64,000 nt of DNA from Pseudovibrio denitrificans JCM 12308 (GTDB lineage Bacteria > Pseudomonadota > Alphaproteobacteria > Rhizobiales > Stappiaceae), in contig NZ_BAZK01000019.1 of the NCBI RefSeq assembly GCF_001310815.1, positions 1 to 64,000 on the forward strand, written 5' to 3'. The notes under the pieces are model-generated. The model saw only the letters and a program-made list of their open reading frames with translations, was not told where the DNA came from and made no database searches. The translations under genes and the position numbers were made by a program. Of the stretch, positions 38,299 to 48,010 are shown in pieces. The number at the start of each line of letters is the position of its first letter. The first letter of the stretch is position 1.

Positions 38299-38994
38299 TT
38301 GACCGGTCAGACCAACTCCCGGCTGTTCCTCATTCACCTTCTTACCGCATTGGGTGCGCCCATTGCGTTGCTTGCGCTTGTCGCAGGAGCGAACGGCAAC
38401 CTGCCTATGATGTTTTTCTGGCTCTGGGTCGCACTTGTTGTCGACGGGCTGGATGGTCCTTTAGCACGTAAATATGACATTCAGAATCGCCTGCCGCGCT
38501 GGAGTGGTGTTATTCTGGATCTGGTTATCGATTACGCGACCTACGTTTTTCTACCAGCTTTTGCGCTTTATCAGAGTGGGCTTCTCTCAGAATTCTGGGG
38601 GCTTCTGTCGGGTGCGATCATTGTGTTTACCGGCGCGATCTACTTCGCTGACGGCAACATGAAGACTGAAAGCGGTGGTTTCCTGGGCTTCCCGGGTGTC
38701 TGGAACATGGTGATTGTTGTGCTTGTTGCGCTGCAGTCTCCGCCATGGATCATCATTGGCATGGTGGTTCTGTGTTCTGTGCTGACCTTCGCACCGGTTG
38801 AGTTTGTTCATCCTGTACGTACCGTGAAATGGCGCCCGCTGACCCTGAGCATTCTCATGGTCTGGAGCGCAGCACTGGCTATGGCGCTTTATCAGGATTT
38901 CGTAATCGAGACCTGGCTGTTTGCGCTGATTACAGCAACGAGCCTTTACCTCTTCTGCGTTGGTGCTTTGCACCAGGTGTTTCGCAAGATGTGA
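38299..38994 (+). CDS. pcs: Phosphatidylcholine synthase
   Basis: 231 aa inner-membrane CDP-alcohol phosphotransferase that joins choline directly to CDP-diacylglycerol, a route found in Rhizobiales and relatives. The signature is DGLDGPLARKY followed by SGVILDLVIDYATY, matching the Pcs variant with D-x3-D-x2-TY at its end. Eight or so hydrophobic segments follow. Translation starts at TTG (38299) with AAGGA about 9 nt before it. An active Pcs implies phosphatidylcholine in the membrane and choline uptake. It is followed by a terminator. Confidence 0.92.
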   Translation: MTGQTNSRLFLIHLLTALGAPIALLALVAGANGNLPMMFFWLWVALVVDGLDGPLARKYDIQNRLPRWSGVILDLVIDYATYVFLPAFALYQSGLLSEFWGLLSGAIIVFTGAIYFADGNMKTESGGFLGFPGVWNMVIVVLVALQSPPWIIIGMVVLCSVLTFAPVEFVHPVRTVKWRPLTLSILMVWSAALAMALYQDFVIETWLFALITATSLYLFCVGALHQVFRKM

Positions 38995-39017
38995 TTCTCG
39001 ACCCTTATGAGTTTTGA

Positions 39018-39050
39018 AAGCCCGGCCATTTGGTCGGGCTTATTTGTTTT
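39018..39050 (+). terminator. Rho-independent terminator after pcs
   Basis: AAGCCCGGCC pairs with GGTCGGGCTT (one G-U pair) around 4 nt, followed by a T-rich tail. Confidence 0.85.
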
Positions 39051-39156
39051 GCTGATCAGGTTTTCCTCTGTGGAATAGAGTTTCACCAAAGACGCTTGCA
39101 ACTTAACGGCAATCTGTCCAAACTCCGCATCCAGCCGTTTATAAGGGGAATTCCAT

Positions 39157-40134
39157 ATGGTCTATGCTGTTCGCGTTGAAAAAACTGGTGATCCATCCGT
39201 TCTGACACACGTGGATGTGGACCTGCCAGAGCCGGGGATTGGCGAAGTCAGGATCCGCCATACGGCCATTGGGCTCAACTTTATCGATACATATTTCCGT
39301 TCCGGCCTATATCCGGCTCCCAACGGTTTGCCGTTTGTACCCGGCAACGAAGGAGCTGGCATTGTTGTCGCGCTTGGGGAAGGCGTGACGGATTTTGCGC
39401 TGGGAGATCGTGTTGCCTATGCCGGTCCGCTGGGGGCTTACGCGGAAGAGCGGAACATTCCTGCCAGTGTGCTTGTGAAAATCCCGGAAGGCGTGAGCGA
39501 TGAGCAGGCGGCTGCGCTGATGCTGAAAGGCATGACTGCGCGCTATCTGCTGCGCGAAACCTTCAAGGTGGATGCAGACACAACGCTGCTTTACCACGCG
39601 GCGGCTGGCGGTGTTGGTCTTATCGTTGGCCAGTGGGCGTCAGCGCTTGGTGCGACTGTCATCGGTACTGTGAGCTCTGAAGAGAAGGCGCGATTGGCAT
39701 CTGATAACGGCTATGAGTACGTGATCAACTACAAGACCGAGGACTGGGTTTCCCGCGTGCGGCAGATCACCGATGGGCGCGGCTGTGATGTGGTTTATGA
39801 CAGCGTGGGCAAGGATACATTTCCGGCCTCACTGGATTGTTTACGGCCTCGTGGGCTGTGGTGTTCGTTTGGCCAGTCTTCTGGTCCGCTGCCTGAGTTC
39901 AATATGGCGATCCTCTCGCAAAAAGGCTCGCTGTTCGCAACGCGTCCGACGCTGTTCAACTACATTGCTGAGCGGTGGGAACTGGAAGAAACGGCGGGAG
40001 ATTTGTTTGCTGCTGTGGCGGATGGCACCATCAATATTCAGATCAACCAGCGCTATAGCCTGAAGGATATTGCGCAGGCTCACTCTGATCTGGAAGGGCG
40101 CAAGACCACTGGTGCCACTGTGATCATCCCTTGA
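39157..40134 (+). CDS. NADPH:quinone oxidoreductase, zinc-independent MDR family
   Basis: 325 aa cytosolic reductase of the quinone oxidoreductase (Qor) type. Marks include IGLNFIDTYFRSGLYP, PFVPGNEGAGIV, the MLKGMTARYLL segment, the dinucleotide loop HAAAGGVGLIVGQWASALGA and YDSVGKDTFPASLDCL. Zinc-ligand cysteines of alcohol dehydrogenases are absent, as expected for this branch. AAGGGG lies upstream of the ATG at 39157. It stands just before the LysR gene of the purine cluster but has no obvious role in that pathway. Confidence 0.9.
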   Translation: MVYAVRVEKTGDPSVLTHVDVDLPEPGIGEVRIRHTAIGLNFIDTYFRSGLYPAPNGLPFVPGNEGAGIVVALGEGVTDFALGDRVAYAGPLGAYAEERNIPASVLVKIPEGVSDEQAAALMLKGMTARYLLRETFKVDADTTLLYHAAAGGVGLIVGQWASALGATVIGTVSSEEKARLASDNGYEYVINYKTEDWVSRVRQITDGRGCDVVYDSVGKDTFPASLDCLRPRGLWCSFGQSSGPLPEFNMAILSQKGSLFATRPTLFNYIAERWELEETAGDLFAAVADGTINIQINQRYSLKDIAQAHSDLEGRKTTGATVIIP

Positions 40135-40156
40135 TGGCTGGGGGATCAGAACGTTG

Positions 40157-41085
40157 ATGGATCGATCGCGGTATCTTTACGGCCCAGCGCTGCGCTATTT
40201 TGCGGCAGCAGCAGAAGAAAGCTCTATCCGGGCGGCGGCACGTAAACTTAATGTGGCCTCATCTGCGTGAATCGGCAAATCCTGACGCTGGAAAAACAGC
40301 TCGGGATGGAGCTGTTTGAACGGGTAGGGCGTACGATCCGTCTTTCTTCAGCTGGTGAAATCCTGCTTGCCCATATCCGGCGTACACTTTCCGATTTGGA
40401 AGCAACTGGTGCCGAACTGGATGCGCTGAAAGGACTGCGCCGTGGTGTGGTTTCTATTGCAACGGTTGAAAGTGTTACGGAAGCTTTGTTGCCTGAGGTG
40501 ATTGCCAAGTTTCACAAGGATTACAGCGGCATTCACGTGGACGTGCAGGTAATGGGGGCTGAGCGGGTTGCTGAGGCCGTTGAGAAGGCTGAGGTGGATG
40601 TCGGGTTCACGTTTGAACCGCCTGATACAGATGCGCTCAAAATCACCTACAAAAAAGCGCTTGAGATTGGGGCGATTGTCGCTCCTTCGCATCCTTTGGC
40701 GAGTGAAGAGCAGTTGAGCCTGGCACGGTGTTTTGAGTATCCGGTTGCCATGCCGGCTCCGGGCATTTCCATTCGTGCGCGTTTGGATGTGGCGCTGTCT
40801 CACAGCTCCGCTGATGGGCAAAGCAGTGTGGAGGCGAACTCGCTGCGGTTTATGAAGCATCTGGTGCGGTCAGGCGAGATGGTGGCGTTTCAGACTGTGG
40901 TGGGGCTTGAAGAGGAGCTGGCCAATGAACGCTTGTTGTTCAAGCCACTTGCCGATGAGCAGCTGACACGCGGGCATTTCTGTATCATTACCTCGTCTTT
41001 ACGCGGTCTTGCTCTAGCTCCGGCGATCTTTCTGGAGCAGGCTGTTGCAAGATTGGAAAAGATGCTTCCATCATCTGATGCCTAA
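40157..41085 (+). CDS. LysR family transcriptional regulator, one apparent frameshift
   Basis: Likely regulator of the adjacent purine-catabolism genes. From the ATG at 40157 the frame encodes LRYFAAAAEESSIRAAARKLNVASSA and then hits TGA at 40268. One frame over, VNRQILTLEKQLGMELFERVGRTIRLSSAGE completes a standard LysR helix-turn-helix, so one G is missing at about 40267. Restored length is 309 aa, normal for the family. The effector domain (about 90-300) is intact. The gene lies 116 bp before uraH on the same strand rather than divergently, which is less usual for LysR control. Purine effector and targets are inferred from position only. Confidence 0.82.
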
Positions 41086-41201
41086 ATGGCATCAATAAGC
41101 GCTCTTTTTTGTTCTTTTGTTATCACGGGAATGGGTGCACTCTGTAGTTTCACTTAGAATCTGACATCTATTGCAGATGCCATTTGATAGACGAGGAAAC
41201 T

Positions 41202-41555
41202 ATGGGGCGATTGACCACCCACGTTCTGGACAGTGCTCAGGGGAAACCCGCGGCGGGGCTGCGGGTTGAGCTTGTTCGTGTCGATGGGGACAGCTTTTCC
41301 AAACTTGGAGAATTTTCCACCAACAGTGACGGGCGTGTTGATGGGCCTTTGTTGGAAGGTGATAGCCTGACTGCAGGAACATATGAGCTGCAGTTCCATG
41401 CGGGTGATTACCTGCGCGGGGAAGGTATTGCGCTTCCTGAACCTGCTTTCCTTGATGTTGTTCCGATCCGCTTTGGTATAGCGGATGTCAGCAGCCATTA
41501 TCACGTGCCGCTGCTGCTTTCTCCGTTTGGTTACACCACCTACAGAGGGAGCTGA
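41202..41555 (+). CDS. uraH: 5-hydroxyisourate hydrolase
   Basis: 117 aa transthyretin-like enzyme that hydrolyses 5-hydroxyisourate, the product of urate oxidation, to OHCU. The N-terminal LTTHVLDSAQGKPAAGLRVEL, central VPIRFGIADVSSHYHVPLLLSP and terminal YTTYRGS are the diagnostic motifs; the last tetrapeptide YRGS separates the enzymes from true transthyretins. I start at the ATG at 41202 with GAGGA 5 nt before it. The xdhA start follows within a few bases, so the genes form one operon. Its partners UraD and PuuD are encoded about 10 kb downstream in the same direction. Confidence 0.95.
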   Translation: MGRLTTHVLDSAQGKPAAGLRVELVRVDGDSFSKLGEFSTNSDGRVDGPLLEGDSLTAGTYELQFHAGDYLRGEGIALPEPAFLDVVPIRFGIADVSSHYHVPLLLSPFGYTTYRGS

Positions 41556-41558
41556 GTG

Positions 41559-43046
41559 ATGCGCACGGCAATCCGCTTCCTCCGAAAAGGTCAGGTTGTT
41601 GAGTTGGATCGTTTTGAGCCGACGACCACTCTTCTTGAATATCTGCGCCTGAGCGAACACGCGACCGGCACCAAAGAAGGCTGCGGTGAAGGGGATTGCG
41701 GGGCCTGCACCATCGCGCTTGGACGTTTGCGCGATGGCAAGCTGGTGTATGAGCCTGTGAACAGCTGCATTTTACTGCTTGGGCAGATTGATGGCTGTGA
41801 GCTTGTGACCGTGGAAGATCTGGAAGGGCCTGATGGATTACACCCTGTCCAACAGGCGCTGGTTGATCTTCATGGTTCGCAGTGTGGGTTCTGTACGCCG
41901 GGGTTCGTGATGAACCTGTTTACGCTCTACCACACCAACACACCGGGTCTGACCCGTCAGGATGTGAACACCTGGATTGCTGGTAATCTATGCCGATGCA
42001 CAGGATACCGCCCTATCGTGGATGCTGCGCTTGAGGCGTGTCGCAATGGCCTGAACGATGCGTTTGCGGATCGTGCTGCAGAGACAGAAAGCAAATTGGC
42101 TGCGCTTCAGGACGGGCAGGATGTGCGTGTTGGTGATGGGGAGCACTTCTTCTTTGCCCCAAGCAGCTTTCAGAGCCTTTTGGAGACCTACGGAGAGCAC
42201 CCTGATGCGACGCTAGTTTCCGGTTCTACAGATGTGGGGCTGTGGGTCACCAAGCATCTGCGAGATTTGCCGAAGGTGATTTATCTGGGCCGTGTGAACG
42301 GTCTGAGTACTTGTTATGAGGATGAGCAAGGCATTCGGCTTGGTGCTGGAGCCTCCTATGCGGTTGCCGAGCAGTTTCTGACGGCGATTGATCCTGACCT
42401 AGAAGTGGTGATCAGCCGGATTGGATCAAAGCAGGTGCGGGCCTCTGGTACAGTTGGGGGCAATATCGCGAACGGCTCGCCGATTGGTGACATGCCGCCA
42501 ATGTTGATTGCTCTTGGCGCTGAGATTGAACTGCAGAGCAATCGTGGCCGGCGGGCGTTGCCTCTGGAAAGCTTTTTTATCGACTACGGCAAGCAGGATA
42601 TTGCCGAGAATGAAGTGCTGACATCCATCAGCGTGCCCCGGATTGGTGAAGGGCAGCAGTTCAGAGCCTATAAGATCTCCAAGAGGTTCGATCAGGATAT
42701 TTCTGCGGTCATGGCTGCGTTTTGTCTGACGGTGACAGATGGTGTTATTGAAGCCGCACGGATGGCTTTTGGCGGTATGGCAGGTATTCCCAAGCGTGCC
42801 AGTGGCGCAGAAGCTGCGCTGCGTGGAGCTTCACTGGCGGATCCAAACTCCTGGCAGGATGCCTTGAATGCCATTGAGAGTGATTTTATCCCAATGAGCG
42901 ATATGCGGGCGTCCAGTTCGTACCGGCGTGATGTGGCGCGTGGTTTGCTGGAAAAGGCTCTCTTGGAGATTTCAGAGGCATCTTCCCATCAAACACGGGT
43001 CCATGGGCAGCGTGAACTTGCTGCGGGAGGTGCTCATGTCAACTGA
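41559..43046 (+). CDS. xdhA: Xanthine dehydrogenase small subunit
   Basis: 495 aa electron-transfer subunit. The N-terminal plant-type [2Fe-2S] domain carries GCGEGDCGACT. The second all-helical [2Fe-2S] domain has CGFCTPGFVMNLF and CRCTGYRPI. The C-terminal FAD domain (about 200-480) includes ATLVSGSTDVGLWVT and ASGTVGGNIANGSPIGDMPP. Electrons from hypoxanthine or xanthine at the molybdenum site in XdhB pass through these centres to NAD. The ATG at 41559 is preceded by GAGGGAG; an adjacent in-frame GTG three bases earlier is the alternative. Its end overlaps xdhB by 11 bp. Confidence 0.95.
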   Translation: MRTAIRFLRKGQVVELDRFEPTTTLLEYLRLSEHATGTKEGCGEGDCGACTIALGRLRDGKLVYEPVNSCILLLGQIDGCELVTVEDLEGPDGLHPVQQALVDLHGSQCGFCTPGFVMNLFTLYHTNTPGLTRQDVNTWIAGNLCRCTGYRPIVDAALEACRNGLNDAFADRAAETESKLAALQDGQDVRVGDGEHFFFAPSSFQSLLETYGEHPDATLVSGSTDVGLWVTKHLRDLPKVIYLGRVNGLSTCYEDEQGIRLGAGASYAVAEQFLTAIDPDLEVVISRIGSKQVRASGTVGGNIANGSPIGDMPPMLIALGAEIELQSNRGRRALPLESFFIDYGKQDIAENEVLTSISVPRIGEGQQFRAYKISKRFDQDISAVMAAFCLTVTDGVIEAARMAFGGMAGIPKRASGAEAALRGASLADPNSWQDALNAIESDFIPMSDMRASSSYRRDVARGLLEKALLEISEASSHQTRVHGQRELAAGGAHVN

Positions 43047-45381
43047 TCTTCTGGTGAAAACAAAGAGCCGAGCTTCTCAATCGCAGGCGGTTGGAAAGTC
43101 ATACAAACACGACAGTGCGCTGAAGCATGTGGCGGGTAAGGCGACCTATATCGATGATATGATCGAGCCTCGCGGTACGCTTCATGTGGCGCCGGGATAT
43201 GCGCCGGGTGCAACGTGTGGCCGGATTACGAAGATCGACCTGAGTGCCGTGCGGGCTGCTCCGGGTGTTGTTGCTGTTTTGGAAGCAGCAGATATTCCCG
43301 GTGTGAATGACTGCTCGCCAGCCATGGGTGATGATCCGGTGCTGGTGGCAGATAAGATCGTGTTCCATGGGCAGCTGGTGTTCCTCGTTGTGGCTGAGAC
43401 GCGCCTTCGGGCCCGTAAGGCAGTGAAACTGGCCGAGATTGAGGTTGAGGCGGAAGCGCCGCTGGTGAGTGTTGCTGATGCGCTGAAAGCAAATCAGACC
43501 GTCCTGCCGGACTATGAATTCCGCCGTGGAACGCCTGAACAGACGATGGAACGCTCTGCGCAGCAGGTGAAGAGCAGCTTTGCGCTTGGCGGGCAGGAGC
43601 ATTTTTATCTGGAAGGTCAGGTTGCTTTTGCCTTTCCCGGTGAAGACGGGGACATGACGGTTTACTCGTCTACCCAGCATCCAACTGAGGTGCAGCACAC
43701 TGTTGCTAAGGTGCTTAGTCTGGATGAAGCTGCGGTGACCATTGAAGTGCGCCGCATGGGCGGTGCGTTTGGTGGTAAGGAGTCTCAGGCCAACCAATGG
43801 GCTGCTCTTGCGGCTTTGGCGGCCAATGCAACAGGGCGTCCATGTAAGTGCCGACTGGATCGTGATGACGATATGATCCTGACGGGCAAGCGTCACGATT
43901 TTCTGGTGGATGTGGCTGCTGGATGTGATGCCTCTGGCAAGATAGAAGCGGTTGAGATTTCTTTGAATTCCCGCTGCGGACACTCTGCGGACTTGTCGCT
44001 TGGCATCAATGACCGCGCCATGTTCCATGCGGATAACAGCTACTTCTATCCTGAAGTTCGGATTGGCTCTAAGAGGCTGAAAACAAATACGGTTTCTAAT
44101 ACAGCGTTCCGTGGTTTCGGTGGGCCTCAGGGGATGTTTGCGGCTGAACGGTTGATGGATGCGATTGCGATTAAGATGGGGCAGGACCCGCTTGATGTGC
44201 GCAAGGCGAATTTCTACCGGGAAGGACAGAACACCACGCCTTATGGGCAATCCGTCGATGAGCATGATGTACTGGCCAAACTGGTGGATCAGCTGGAGGA
44301 AAGCTCAGAATATCGTGCCCGCCGCAAAGCGGTAGATGCGTTCAACGCTAAGAGTACGATCCTGAAAAAAGGGATCGCGCTGACGCCGGTGAAATTCGGT
44401 ATTTCGTTTACGCTGACCCATCTCAATCAGGCTGGGGCGCTTGTGCATCTTTATCGGGATGGCTCTGTGCATCTGAACCATGGTGGCACCGAAATGGGGC
44501 AGGGTCTTTATCAGAAGGTTGCTCAGATTGCGGCCACTGAGATGGGTGTAAGTCTTGAAAAAGTGAAGATCACAGCCACCAACACATCCAAGGTGGCCAA
44601 TACTTCACCAACGGCAGCCTCATCAGGTACGGATCTGAACGGTATGGCCGCAGCGATTGCGTGCCGGGAGATTGTTGGGCGGCTGAAAACCTTTGTAGCA
44701 CAGCACTTTGAGGTGTCAGAGGAAGATGTTGAGCTGGTTGATGATCAGATGCTGATCAACGGCAAGCCTAAGCTTTCCATTAAGCAACTGGCGCAGCTGG
44801 CTTATGAACATCGTATCCATTTGTCCTCCTCCGGTTTTTACAAAACACCGAAGATCATCTGGGACCGTGAGCGGGTGAAGGGGCGTCCGTTCCTGTACTT
44901 TGCCTATGGTGCCTCTTGCTCTGAAGTGGTGATTGATACGCTGACCGGTGAAATGAAAGTTGAGCGTGTTGATGTGCTGCATGATGTTGGCAAGTCGCTC
45001 AACCCGGCACTGGATATCGGCCAGATTGAAGGCGGGTTTGTGCAGGGCATGGGTTGGCTGACCACGGAAGAGCTGTGGTTTGATGACGCCGGACGTCTGC
45101 GGACCCATGCGCCGTCCACCTACAAAATTCCTACGGCTTCTGATGTGCCGGAGGAGTTCAACGTTTCTCTTTACGAGAGTGAGGGAAATCCGGAGCCGAC
45201 GATTTATCGATCCAAGGCTGTTGGTGAGCCCCCCTTGATGCTGCCAATCTCGGTTTTCTGCGCAATCAATGATGCCATTGCAAGCCTGAACAAGGGCGTT
45301 CTGCCTAAACTGGACGCACCTGCAACGCCTGAAGCGATCTTGAAAGCTGTCAAAGCGATCAAGGCCGGAGAGGAGGGCTAA
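43036..45381 (+). CDS. xdhB: Xanthine dehydrogenase large (molybdopterin) subunit
   Basis: 781 aa catalytic subunit that hydroxylates hypoxanthine to xanthine and xanthine to urate. The start is the ATG at 43036 inside the end of xdhA; the frame runs back to 42928 but that is xdhA coding sequence. Molybdopterin and substrate-pocket motifs are GQEHFYLEGQVAFAF, RRMGGAFGGKESQ, NTAFRGFGGPQG, HGGTEMGQGLYQK and the C-terminal KAVGEPPLML with the base Glu. XdhC, needed to load the sulfurated cofactor, follows directly with no gap (TAA then ATG). Confidence 0.96.
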   Translation: MSTDLLVKTKSRASQSQAVGKSYKHDSALKHVAGKATYIDDMIEPRGTLHVAPGYAPGATCGRITKIDLSAVRAAPGVVAVLEAADIPGVNDCSPAMGDDPVLVADKIVFHGQLVFLVVAETRLRARKAVKLAEIEVEAEAPLVSVADALKANQTVLPDYEFRRGTPEQTMERSAQQVKSSFALGGQEHFYLEGQVAFAFPGEDGDMTVYSSTQHPTEVQHTVAKVLSLDEAAVTIEVRRMGGAFGGKESQANQWAALAALAANATGRPCKCRLDRDDDMILTGKRHDFLVDVAAGCDASGKIEAVEISLNSRCGHSADLSLGINDRAMFHADNSYFYPEVRIGSKRLKTNTVSNTAFRGFGGPQGMFAAERLMDAIAIKMGQDPLDVRKANFYREGQNTTPYGQSVDEHDVLAKLVDQLEESSEYRARRKAVDAFNAKSTILKKGIALTPVKFGISFTLTHLNQAGALVHLYRDGSVHLNHGGTEMGQGLYQKVAQIAATEMGVSLEKVKITATNTSKVANTSPTAASSGTDLNGMAAAIACREIVGRLKTFVAQHFEVSEEDVELVDDQMLINGKPKLSIKQLAQLAYEHRIHLSSSGFYKTPKIIWDRERVKGRPFLYFAYGASCSEVVIDTLTGEMKVERVDVLHDVGKSLNPALDIGQIEGGFVQGMGWLTTEELWFDDAGRLRTHAPSTYKIPTASDVPEEFNVSLYESEGNPEPTIYRSKAVGEPPLMLPISVFCAINDAIASLNKGVLPKLDAPATPEAILKAVKAIKAGEEG

Positions 45382-46365
45382 ATGCTGGTCTGGGGTGAAG
45401 TTCTGTCTGCTCTGGATGCTGCTGGTCAATGTGTACTGGTGAGCATCATCAAAGTTGCCGGATCATCTCCCCGTGAAGCTGGTGCACGCATGGTTGTGCG
45501 TCCGGATATGTCGTTCAAAGGGACCATTGGTGGTGGTCGTCTTGAATATGACGTTTTGCATGAAGCAGTTTCATTGATGAAGAATGGCGGCCCGGCCTTC
45601 CAGACACGCCCCTTCGCTCTTGGTCCCGACCTTGGGCAGTGCTGCGGCGGGCGGGTTGAAATCGCATTTGAGCAATTTGATCTCAATTATCGTGGTCGTG
45701 CACAAGATTTTTCCACACAAGAAGGGGTGGGAATTTTTTCAACGACTGCAAATACTTGCAGTTCTGGACCCCTTGAAAGGCACGTATTACCCCCTGCAAT
45801 GGAGGACCCGAATTCCGCTGAAATTGTTTTAAATCAAGGCAAATTGACGGAGAGGTTCGGGGAGGATAGACCACATCTGTATCTGTTTGGAGCTGGCCAT
45901 GTGGGTAAGGCTTTGGTGCTTGCGATGGCACCTTTGGGCTTCAAGATCACCTGGATCGATGAACGGCGCGAAATTTTTCCCAAATATGTGCCTTCCAATA
46001 TTCGCTGCATTCATCTAAATGAGCCTCAAGTCATCGTAAAGAACCTTGAGCCGGGAAACTATGTCATCGTAATGACCCATGATCACAAGCGTGATCATGC
46101 TATAGTAGATGCCGCTGTTCGTAGAACCGATCTGGCATTTATTGGATTGATAGGCAGTGCAACTAAGCGCGCGCGAACACTTAAACGGTTCAAAGACTCC
46201 GGAATATCGGAGGCGCACAGCAAACAGCTTGTTTGTCCGGTCGGAATTACTGAGATTAAAAGCAAAAAGCCGTCTGATATTGCAATTTCCATTGCCGCTC
46301 AACTCCTAGTGGTAAAGGAAGAACAAGCCAGCAATGCTCAGGGAGGTTATCGTTTTGCTTCTTAG
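45382..46365 (+). CDS. xdhC: Xanthine dehydrogenase accessory protein XdhC
   Basis: 327 aa chaperone that binds molybdenum cofactor, promotes its sulfuration and inserts it into XdhB. The N-terminal XdhC/CoxI domain shows SIIKVAGSSPREAGARMVV, TIGGGRLEY and GPDLGQCCGGRVEI with the cofactor-binding cysteines. The C-terminal Rossmann domain has YLFGAGHVGKALVLAMAPLG and TDLAFIGLIGSATKRAR. It starts at the base after the xdhB stop, so it is fully coupled. The importer operon starts 53 bp downstream. Confidence 0.95.
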   Translation: MLVWGEVLSALDAAGQCVLVSIIKVAGSSPREAGARMVVRPDMSFKGTIGGGRLEYDVLHEAVSLMKNGGPAFQTRPFALGPDLGQCCGGRVEIAFEQFDLNYRGRAQDFSTQEGVGIFSTTANTCSSGPLERHVLPPAMEDPNSAEIVLNQGKLTERFGEDRPHLYLFGAGHVGKALVLAMAPLGFKITWIDERREIFPKYVPSNIRCIHLNEPQVIVKNLEPGNYVIVMTHDHKRDHAIVDAAVRRTDLAFIGLIGSATKRARTLKRFKDSGISEAHSKQLVCPVGITEIKSKKPSDIAISIAAQLLVVKEEQASNAQGGYRFAS

Positions 46366-46418
46366 GTTCAAGGAGAACGTCTTGATCTGATTTTTATGTT
46401 GGGGGAACGGGTAACACG

Positions 46419-48010
46419 ATGGAAAATGAGCAGAGGTCCGGCCCGGTGACAGGGGGCGAGGATCTCATAGAAGCCAAGGGTATTACTAAGCGATTTGGTG
46501 ATATTCTAGCGAACGACAATGTCGATCTCGTCATCAAGCAAGGTGAAATCCATGCGTTGCTTGGCGAAAACGGAGCGGGCAAGTCCACGCTCGTGAAAAT
46601 ACTCTACGGCGCCCTTGAACCGGGTGCGGGAGAGATCCTCTGGAAGGGGAAACGCGTTTCAATCTCAAATCCTGCTGCTGCCCGTAAACTGGGTGTTGGT
46701 ATGGTGTTCCAGCACTTCTCGCTGTTTGAAGCGCTGAGTGTGGTTGAGAATATCGCACTGGCCTTGCCTAAAGGCGAAAAAATCGAGGCTCTTTCCAAGC
46801 GTATCACTGAGGTTTCCCAAAAGTATGGCCTGCCTCTTGATCCTGCAGCACTGGTTGCAGATCTGCCGGTTGGCATCCGTCAGCGTATTGAAATTGTACG
46901 TTGCCTTTTGCAGAACCCCAGCCTCATTATCATGGATGAGCCGACATCCGTTCTGACACCGCAAGAAGCGGATCAGCTTTTCATCACACTCCAGCGTCTA
47001 GCCTCTGAAGGTTGTGCGATCCTTTACATCTCTCACCGTTTGGAAGAGGTGAAGAAGATCTGTCATAACGCGACGATCATGCGTCATGGCCGTGTAGTGG
47101 GTGGATGTGATCCTGCTGTTGAGACACCAGCCAGCCTTGCTCGCATGATGGTGGGTGGTGACGTGCATGATATCACTGCAGGTGCTACCGAAGCTCAGCC
47201 GGGTGATGTGATGCTTAAGTTGCGCAACCTGTCTATTCCATCGGACGGTGCATTCGGCATTGAGCTGAAGAACGTCAACATGGATCTGCGCGGCGGTGAG
47301 ATTGTTGCCATTGCTGGTATTGCGGCAAACGGCCAGAGTGAGCTGTTTGATGCGATCTCCGGCGAGACGCAGGTGAAAGACGCTTATGCCGTTGAGATCT
47401 GCGGTGTGCCGGTTGGCAAGCGCAAGATCAACGACCGCCGCCTGCTGGGCTCCGCTTTCGTTCCTGAAGAGCGTTTGGGACATGGCGCGGTGCCGGGCTT
47501 TGTTCTTTCCGACAACATTCTGCTGACCCGCTACAAGTCTGATCCTGAGCTCATCAAGCATGGCATGCTCAATCAGAAGCTTGCAGGGGAAATGGAAAAG
47601 CGCATCACCGTTTCTTACGATGTGCGCATGTCCCATGACAATCCTGAGGCGCGGTCGCTCTCTGGCGGTAACCTGCAGAAGTTTGTGGTTGGCCGTGAGC
47701 TGGACCGGGTGCCGAAAGTGCTGGTGATCAACCAGCCGACCTGGGGTGTTGATGCAGGTGCAGCAGCGCTGATCCGTCAGGCGATCATTGATCTGGCGCG
47801 TGGTGGTTCTGCTGTTCTGGTGATCTCTCAGGATCTGGATGAGATCTATGAGGTTGCGGATCGTATTGCTGTTATTTCCCGTGGTGAACTTTCTCCGGCA
47901 GAGCTTCTGCTGAGATGACACGTGAGAAGATCGGTCTTCTAATGGCCGGTATGGGTGAAGGAAAACCTTCTTCTTCCCCGGAAAAAGCGGGAGAAACCCA
48001 TGCGCATTGA
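46419..48010 (+). CDS. ABC transporter ATP-binding protein (BMP-type importer), C-terminal frameshift
   Basis: Tandem-ATPase protein of a CUT2/BMP-type importer. ATPase 1 has GENGAGKST, the variant signature VGIRQRIEIVRCLL and the Walker B region LIIMDEPT. ATPase 2 (from about 265) has IAGIAANGQSE in place of a normal P-loop and LSGGNLQKFVVGREL. The frame as given stops at 47918 after 499 aa. Just beyond, one frame over, EMTREKIGLLMAGMGEG reads as the normal end of this family. A single C missing near 47904 explains the break. Restored, it is 530 aa, ends at 48010 and overlaps the next permease gene. It energises import of the ligand bound by the BMP protein at 50382. Confidence 0.88.

Noticed and set aside
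43099-44265. 388-codon minus-strand frame opposite xdhB
   Set aside because: Antisense shadow; the plus-strand xdhB motifs are unambiguous.
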